Assembly: GCA_012861695.1 (NCBI GenBank) | Contig: JAAOOA010000026.1 | Coordinates: 24,534,080 to 24,598,079, forward strand | Direction of reading: 5' to 3' | DNA: 64,000 nt | Source of the DNA: Trematomus loennbergii | Taxonomy: Eukaryota > Chordata > Actinopteri > Perciformes > Nototheniidae | Shown here: positions 57,129 to 64,000 of the stretch, in pieces | Numbering within the stretch: position 1 is the stretch's first letter | Layout: each line of letters opens with the position of its first letter | Notes under the pieces: model-generated | Databases searched by the model: none | What the model saw: only the letters and a program-made list of their open reading frames with translations | What the model was told of the DNA's origin: nothing | Position numbers and translations under genes: made by a program

Positions 57129-60100
57129 AATTGGCGTTGTCGGCAGGATACCAACAGATCTTCAGAACTGGTAAGTGTGATTTCAAATCTACATTTGGAC
57201 ATTGCCTTACCAGAATCTGTGATTGACGGTATCCTAAAATTATCTGTGAAGCAGAGCGGCTGTGTTTCGTTTTGGTTAGTGAACATTTGGGGCTATTAAC
57301 CCCAGGGGATCATCCAGGGACGCTGACCTGGCTGATTCCTCTGTGTGTGCTGCTCGGGACATATGTGCCGCACAGGCAGTAGCAGAGATGTTTTGCTGCT
57401 CGGGGCATATGTGCCGCACAGGCAGTCGCAGAGATGTTTAAAAAGACCTTAATGAGGGCATCTGTAAAGTGGAACTTCTGTGTGAAAGCAAAATAGAGAT
57501 TTGTAGTGAACAAGTACAATGGTTCTTTAAAGTTATTAGTAATTTAAGATTAATTATTAAATTAAATGTGGTACATAAGATAAAATAAATAAAAATAACT
57601 TTGACTTGATCATTTTGTTCACAACATTATACCTGTCCTCTAATCTCTACTAGAATAAGATAAGTTTGCATGTTTGGATGTTTTAACACTCCTGTAATGT
57701 ACCTAATCTTGATATCCTTTTCATTACAGAGCTGGGGAAATGGTGTATTGATTAGATTCTGATCCGTGCACGTCCAATTTTGACTGACTTTAGTTCTAAT
57801 GTTAATTTGACTTCAACCCATAAGTAATTATTTAAATTAACTCTAAATTTCACATGATGATGGATTAGTGTTCCACATTTCTTCCACTAATTTGTTTTAC
57901 AATTAGGCCAAAGGTAAAGAGAGACATTGATGACCTTGTGTCCCTTTTGTTAGTACGTGGTTCCATTTTGTCTATGGCCTTGGACGGCTTCACTAAAACT
58001 CACCCAGTTCTGCCCTGCTGCAGTCCGGCTGAGTGCAGTCACAGAGATGCTATGGCTGCTCTACATGACATTAATGGTCTGGTCTGAATGGACACCATTT
58101 CCTGCTCCCAGAGAGAATGACACTCCTCAAACTGAACATTACAGCCGTTGATACTGTCTCACATGGGTCTGCTCCCCCCACTGAGCCATGAACTGAAAGC
58201 ATGACATCTGCTATGAACACTTGGAAGCCTCCCTGTCACACCAGCACCAACCCTTGGGTCAGTCAGATGAGACTAACGGCTTCACTTAGGGCATTTGGTT
58301 CAGATACATGACTCTCGTTACCGCAGAGTGGGTTGTTTTTAAGGCTATTCATACTGCTATGCAGAGGATGCCTGTAAGTTGGCGAGCTGGTAAAAGCCCC
58401 TACTATTGTTTCAAATAGGCCTAATGTCAGGGGTCTCTTAATGTCTAGTTCTACATGTATTCACATTATATAGACAATGTTTCCACCTGGTAAAACTAAA
58501 GGCTGCACAAAACTCAGGCTACAATACAACCATTCTGTTCTGCTCTAACGATTCAATATATAGATTCTACATCAAAACAATTAGCTTTTATTGTTTCCAA
58601 TGATAACGTCACCTTAAGTGGAGGAATGCAAACCTGTTTTCAAATGTAAGGTTTTGATTTTGTTTGACATTTCTCAGTAATGACACCCTCAGACACCCAA
58701 TATCATTCATGCTATGCCTTCAGTAATAACTCAGATGTTAAAGGGATGAAACTTTTCCTCCCAAATCAGATATGCTTTGTTTTTCAACAAATGTATCAAT
58801 TTCCTGCATAATATATGTTTATCACAATGGTTTTTGTAAGCTGCACACAGGTGATACTGAGTCTTCTCGATTAATAGATTATAAACTATACCATGCTTAA
58901 ATAGACTCCTAAGTTATTATTTCATATGTACCATATGTAAGAAAAGGGAGGGAAGAGTCAATTATATTGAGTAATTATTTTATATTGGGTAATTTATTTC
59001 TATCAAAAGGTAAATGGTGAATTAATATACATTTAGAATCATTGAGAAGGGGTTATATCCACAGGGACAAGCTCACCTTTAACTTACAATAACATTTCTC
59101 TGCTATGGACTGATGAGTATATGATTCTTGCATGTTAAATGACTAACACAAACCTTCAAAATGATAATGTGCATGTGTCAGGAAGGCTCCCAAATAATTC
59201 TGAGGGGCCTATTTTGTAATTAAATGATAATGTGCTAATCCATTACTTTGAGTTGTCTTCACTCAGAAAACATCCCTATCAGGTGTTAACCCAATAACTA
59301 GGACAGCTCTCAAGGCCAAGGGTCAGAGAGAGAGGGTCACACTCTCCGGGTGCAGAGAGCACCCCCAGCCACGTGCAAGGAAGCACGAGGTCATTCGAGA
59401 TGGGATGCCTCTCTTCACCTTTCTGATAAGAGGGGGTTCTTCTCTTCATCTTTCTGCTCGGTGGGCTCTAGCAGACAACCCTGCAGGACGAGTGAGGGTT
59501 TCAGAGGCTTCTATAATACAAGGTTCCATTTTCTTGGAGGAGTTTGATGTCTTCCTAACCTCTCCCATCACGGGGGGGACACCTGGATGCATCAGGAATA
59601 CGCAGTTGCTCTCAAGCAGATAGCAGAAGGAATACAGGCAGATGAGCCTTCGTTTCACTGGGGGGATTAACTACAGTGCTCACTGAATGAGCCACACAAA
59701 AGCAGAGCAATTGGGGGGTTGAAATATGGCGCTCTGATGAAGAAGAGTTTGAGCCAATCAGCACCTCAGTGCTAATCTACAGTATCAGGATGCCTTTACA
59801 CACCAGACATTCAGTGTCATAAAGGGAGGAGGAGAACGAGTCAGGAAGCCTGACGGACATGTTCTCCCAGCTCTCGTACAAAGATGAACTTTGAATTGAA
59901 TGTCCAGATGTTTAAAGATGTACAATTAATGATTGTTTTTTATATTTCCAATGACCAGACATGTGTTAAATAGTGGTGATAAATATATTTTGTCAGATCA
60001 GATTACACTTTCACACTAAACAAAATTAATAAATAAATATTTTCAGATTATAAAGTATTGAATAATAAGGTATTTCTAATATTATAACAGATAATGTTAA

Positions 60101-61065
60101 TATCCTTAATCATCTAGCAATCAGGCTTAACAACACTACTCTTTAATGTATTGTCCATGCACAGGTATGCCAAACAAATATTTATAATATTTCATATAAC
60201 AATTATGTAGCATATTTGATCCTCAAATTAGAGAAGTATAATTTAAAGAAATTGATATTCTATATTCAACATTAGATAAACACAGAATAACCCTTTCCAA
60301 GTACCATAGTAGATGTTCAGGTAAGTATGGCTAATAAGAATAATTTATAGACTTAATTTGGTACAGATCAGTTGTAGCATTTACAAATGTATGAATTAAA
60401 GTTTTAAGAATGTTTAATCTTTCCTTTCCAGGTTTTTACAAAAGTCTTTGAATATTTGCCTTTTCAGATTTTGAACAATGTACTTGACTAAAATGAATGT
60501 ACTGATTTTACTAAGACTAAGTGCCTTTCTCTTGGCTAAAGCGTAATGAAGTAAACGTAAAGTAATCCTAAAATTGAGGACACTGCAACTTTGCAGATTA
60601 CAGATTGATCAAATCACCGCTGTGAATGTGATGCCTTAGCTGGATCTCTTATGATCCTAAGTTTTAAATGCTTTTGACTAGTGATTGCCTTAAAGCAAAT
60701 CTTTAAGCTGCAAGCTGGTTTTGATTTTATAGTTTGATAAATGACATTAACTAATGGTTTAAATGATAAAAGATATTAGTTTAAAACAAATATTTTGCTA
60801 TTATGTATCTGTGTTTTATGTGTGTTCATTATTGTACTTATGACAAAAGGTGCTCCAAACACTGATGAGAGATAATTTTTCCTATTATGATTGCCTGTAT
60901 CCATCATTGTGATTGAATGTTTCAATCTTATTCTACTTTGTGATGTAATTGAATGTAAGGTGAGACCACACTCGAATCTGAAGACGCCTATTGATTTAAG
61001 TATTGACCAGAATTATTATTAGACTAATGTTTTAAGGTTATCAAAAATGATAAAAAGAGAGGAAC
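57129..61065 (+). other. interior of the LTR element, no recognised genes
   Basis: CTGGTAAGTG at 57169-57178 is a good splice donor downstream of the primer-site region, as in retroviral leaders. A 55-bp duplication with CTGCTCGGGACATATGTGCC lies near 57350-57435. Frames at 57957-58151 and 59350-59658 show no retroviral motif. The stretch 59300-59660 is GC-richer and may be captured or foreign DNA. Confidence 0.5.
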
Positions 61066-61589
61066 TGTTAAGGAATAATTCTTCTAGATATCTAACCTTT
61101 TGCTCTGTGATGTTTTATGATCTACTCTGACATCTGTTATCTCCTTTAAGGAAAGGCCTTGGTGCCATATGTGTTGTTGTCATCAGTTTGTGACCGTCAA
61201 CTTGTCTGGCACGAAGGGTAATTGTTGTGAGAACACTGAGGCACTTCTTTATCTGTGTTTGTGGACTCTAAGATGTGAAATCCTTGAGGCCATGAGTGTC
61301 GGACGCAGGTGGCTCAGTGTTCCCAGCTGTTTAGTCTACTCCTTCAGAGATGTTGATTTCTCTCTGTGAACCAGTTAAAAGGTCTAGCATAGAGAGAGGC
61401 TCTTCAGAATGGACGTGGCAACTCTACCGTGTGGTCAGAACCTCTGACTCTTTGATTTGTGATGTGAATCCTCTGGCCGAATACTCTGAATAAACCCATC
61501 AGTGTTTGACATCAAAAGCTCCAACTCTCACCGTGTCTCCTTCCTGAGTCGGTGACTCCATGCATTGCTACACAGAAGTTTCCTCCACA
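61066..61589 (+). repeat. 3' LTR
   Basis: 524 bp, partner of 56612-57128. Preceded by the polypurine tract and followed by the ATAAC duplication. Confidence 0.95.
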
Positions 61590-61683
61590 ATAACCCTTTT
61601 AGAAGTGAAGTTGTAGTCATTTGTTTTGGGCATGTCATTTTCGAGCCTGAAACATGAAAAACAGGCTTGGTGCTTAACAGGTT

Positions 61684-62740
61684 AATATTGTTGTGTTCCT
61701 ATTATCTCATATTGACACTGCACTACAATTCTTCTCTTTGTAATCATTTCATATTTGACCATGTGTGTTGTATTGCTGTCAATCTGTAATGCAGAAAATT
61801 TTTATTTGACTAATTATACGTAAGTTATGTAAGCAATGTAAGGGGAGTTTTGAGTAGATGTCGAGTAAATCATTAGAATTCTTTAAGACAGTTGATAATC
61901 CAAAAATATTTAAAACTGAAATGCGTGCCTGTTTGTCACGTGAGGGACAACTTCAGACATACAGTATCTTGTTTATTCTATATTCATATTTACTATCTTA
62001 TTGTATCTTCTCATTTGTTAGTAAAATTGTCTTGGTGCACATTGTTTTTCAAAAGTTGTGCTTTTCAATAGGGAAAATCAGCTGTCTGAAAATAGATGTG
62101 GACATGTCCCCAGTGTAAAAAAACATCTGTATGGGTGTGTGTAATGTTTGTTAGATATTAATATTGACACTGCACTAAACGTCTTCTCTTTGTAATCATT
62201 TCATATTTGATCATGTGTGTTGTATTGCTGTCACTTTCTATTGCAGAAAAAAAGATATGTTACTAATCATTAGTTAGAACATTGACTTGATTGTGTTTTG
62301 AAATGTAAAAATGTAATGTAAAAGGGAAGATTGAACATGAGCTTTAAAACTAGATTTGCTGATTAGATTCTGTCGATAACTGTTAATGAGTCAATTGTTT
62401 TTAAGAATGAAAAAATAATTTCTGATTTATGATGTCTCTGTTTCTTTCTTCTTAATAGGCTACACGTTAAGTCATCCACAAATGTTAAATGTCGTTCCAC
62501 GGCATGAGTTCAATAAAGATTATATTCATAACAAATATAGACCTGTTTGAGTATCTGATGGGGGTCAAAATAACTTGTATTCAAAGGCTGGTAAACAGAC
62601 ACTACACGAACACTAAAGGTCAATAAGAAAGAACAAGACAAAAAATAAAGAAAGTTAAATCAGCTGACACCACCGTCACCAAGGGAAAAGTAAGCCAATG
62701 GGGACATCTGGTGGTGCAACACACACACACACATTTGAAT
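61684..62740 (+). repeat. third TRIM 3' block, part 2
   Basis: Continues 54197-54660. It includes a local duplication: the TATTGACACTGCAC region occurs at about 61714 and 62163. It lacks the three insertions seen in the other copies: hAT (27408-27764), TTAA MITE (33318-33960) and SINE-like (32614-32826). It ends in a stretch matching the reverse of 27230-27400. Confidence 0.88.
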
Positions 62741-62899
62741 ACTTTATTTGGTTCCACAAATTATATTACATAAGACAGGGAATCAAATATATCGGGGCTA
62801 AGCAGCACAGAACACTTAGGGGAACACATAGCATCTCCCTCTCCACACGGCTAAGCAGCAGCCTTAAGGGAACACATAGCATGATCCTTCTCCACACGG

Positions 62900-63560
62900 C
62901 TAAGCAGCCAATAATAGCTGAAACAGAGCAATATTTGGCAATTTGTTTGGCTTTTTCTTTGACATTCCAGCAATTCTCAGACCAATCATGGTGCATTTAT
63001 ATACATGGCCAAGACTTCCGAATATGAGTATGCTATATCTACATTGTACCCAAAGCTGGTTATGACATGGAGCAGTGGTTGGTATTTGATATACTTTATA
63101 GTAGTTATACACATTGGTTGTATCACTAACAGTGGGCGGGGTTTCCGGAAAACAGCTGTTATTTAAAATGATATCGATTGCCTTTGATTTGCGGTGTTGC
63201 CAGAGATATGCCAGCTTGTTCCTGGAAACTTTCCTTTGCTGCCGTAGTGTCTCTGTCCCGGCGGCCCGCAGCGCTGGTTGTATTCTCTCACGGATGAAGC
63301 GAAGCTGCATTTCTATCCATGGTGTCAGCGAGTCAGGTGTAAGGTCCACCGGGAAGTCGGCAGAAAGAGGGAATTTCTTCAGGATTCTGGCGACATATTT
63401 CAGAAGCTGGAATCCGTATGGACGCGAGTTTCGTTGCGTCGCGGAGAATATTCCATTAATGAAAAAAGCGCTGGTCAGGATTGTCACCAGCCTGCCCCAC
63501 TTCTCTGCGCCTCCGTGAGTAACAGCAAAGTTAGATCTTACCTAGAGCAGTTTTGTGTCC
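62900..63560 (-). CDS. unrecognised open frame, hypothetical
   Basis: A minus-strand frame of 195 codons (62900-63487) extending a little upstream (in-frame GGAEKWGRL). It is richer in G/C-ending codons than nearby repeats. It reads NSRPYGFQLLKYVARILKKF, then PDSLTPWIEMQLRFIRERIQ and a basic stretch RQQRKVSRNKLAYLWQHRKS. I do not recognise the family. After about 63110 the frame crosses repeat-like DNA, so only the first 125 codons are candidates. Upstream at about 63880-63895 an ATGGCGGCCACGC is followed by GTGAGTAG, a good splice donor on the same strand, so a spliced gene is possible. It could equally be a transposon or a chance frame. Confidence 0.3.
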
Positions 63561-63894
63561 AGTGTCCCCTGTACGCTCTTTCATCTCTCTGGAAAGTAGT
63601 CCACTCACAATCTGACAATAATCGCGCATATTGCTCGAAGTCTACACGAAACTCCGGCCGGTGTTGGGCTTGGGTCGCAGACGTTCAGGCGTTGTTTGTA
63701 GACTCGCCCGCTGTTCAGGCTTGTTTAAAGGCCAATCTCAGCGTGGTAACGAGACACATTGTGTACCAAAAGCATCCAGTGCATCTTATATCCCACTGCA
63801 ATAACGATGGCAGTTGTTACAACGGGTGTATGTGAGCTTAGATGTTCAAAAAAGGTGAGCGAGTTCCTCTCACTACTCACGCGTGGCCGCCATG

Positions 63895-63898
63895 ATGC

Positions 63899-63977
<79 letters not shown>

Positions 63978-63980
63978 CAA
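63895..63980. repeat. (CA)n microsatellite at window end
   Basis: About 40 CA units with one CC interruption, continuing into A-rich ACACAAAA words. Confidence 0.97.
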
Positions 63981-64000
63981 AAACACACACAAAAAACACA

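Larger units (their letters stand above)
56607..61594 (+). mobile_element. complete LTR retroelement, TSD ATAAC
   Basis: 5' LTR 56612-57128 and 3' LTR 61066-61589 are nearly identical and both run TGTTAAGG...CCTCCACA. The 5-bp duplication ATAAC lies at 56607-56611 and 61590-61594, and the MITE copy at about 33865 has the single uninterrupted target. Two bases after the 5' LTR comes TTGGCGTTGTCGGCAGGAT, a primer-binding-site-like TGG sequence. Just before the 3' LTR is the purine tract AAAAAGAGAGGAAC. The 3.9-kb interior has no recognisable gag, pol or env, so this is a non-autonomous or deleted element. The tRNA primer was not identified. Confidence 0.95.
54661..61687. mobile_element. TTAA-type element (CCTGTTAAGC family), carrying nested insertions
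   Basis: The left end is TTAGCCTCTTACGCACC; the right end, reversed, is TTAACCTGTTAAGCACC, the same family as 33314-33964. TTAA lies at 61684-61687, while the left copy is changed to TTAG. The interior 56270-56611 plus 61590-61683 matches the short MITE. The left 1.6 kb is extra and includes a perfect CCCGGTACCGGG palindrome (near 54685) and the end of a hAT element at about 55769. An LTR element sits at 56612-61589. Confidence 0.75.

Noticed and set aside
63110..63520. RasGAP- or IQGAP-like domain in the minus-strand frame (NSRPYG stretch)
   Set aside because: Only a few residues around PYG agree; the invariant arginine-finger and FINPA-type motifs are absent.
63725..63988. cysteine/valine-rich minus-strand frame
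   Set aside because: Translation of the terminal (CA)n tract.

Overview
The window looks like teleost fish DNA, probably from a percomorph, and is mostly transposon-derived. The evidence is a BRCC36 gene with fish-like residues, a single-exon TRIM16/finTRIM-like gene with RING, B-boxes, coiled coil and PRY-SPRY, long (CA)n tracts, and many repeat types common in fish (hAT and TTAA-target MITEs, LINE tails ending in short repeats, nested LTR elements). No rRNA, tRNA gene, CRISPR array or prokaryotic operon was seen. The repeat-family names and the fish assignment rest on recognised termini and motifs; no database was searched.

Region by region. 1-20 kb is gene-poor and AT-rich: LINE tails, hAT and TTAA-type MITEs, a candidate solo LTR, and one CpG-richer patch near 16.6-16.9 kb that may be a first exon on the minus strand. 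21.5-23.7 kb holds the best-preserved TRIM gene, with a perfect ISRE-type motif 24 bp before its ATG and one missing base in the coding region. 24.77-26.5 kb holds an uninterrupted, GC-rich brcc3 (BRCC36) gene, also one base short, near its start. 26.6-34.07 kb is a duplicated TRIM block: a broken copy on the minus strand facing a 5'-truncated copy on the plus strand, with a short telomere-like tract between them. 34.2-40.8 kb contains rearranged endogenous-retrovirus remnants (gag zinc knuckle, integrase C-terminal domain, env leader, several polypurine tracts), next to a small reversed copy of the end of brcc3. 41.7-43.4 kb is a complete hAT insertion with transposase remnants. 44.4-52.15 kb is a foldback complex of nested inverted and direct repeats. 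52.5-53.1 kb is a broken copy of a multicopy PIN-like protein family. 54.2-62.74 kb is a third copy of the TRIM 3' block, split by a 7-kb TTAA-type element that itself carries a complete LTR retroelement (56612-61589, TSD ATAAC).

The two recognisable host genes both belong to ubiquitin biology. The TRIM is a predicted E3 ligase with an interferon-type promoter motif; BRCC36 removes K63-linked ubiquitin in the BRCA1-A and BRISC complexes. Nothing in the sequence shows that they are functionally linked. Comparing TRIM-block copies with one another supplies 'empty sites' that prove several insertions and give their order. I found no convincing new gene system; the most unusual structures are the foldback complex and the nested, internally datable insertions.
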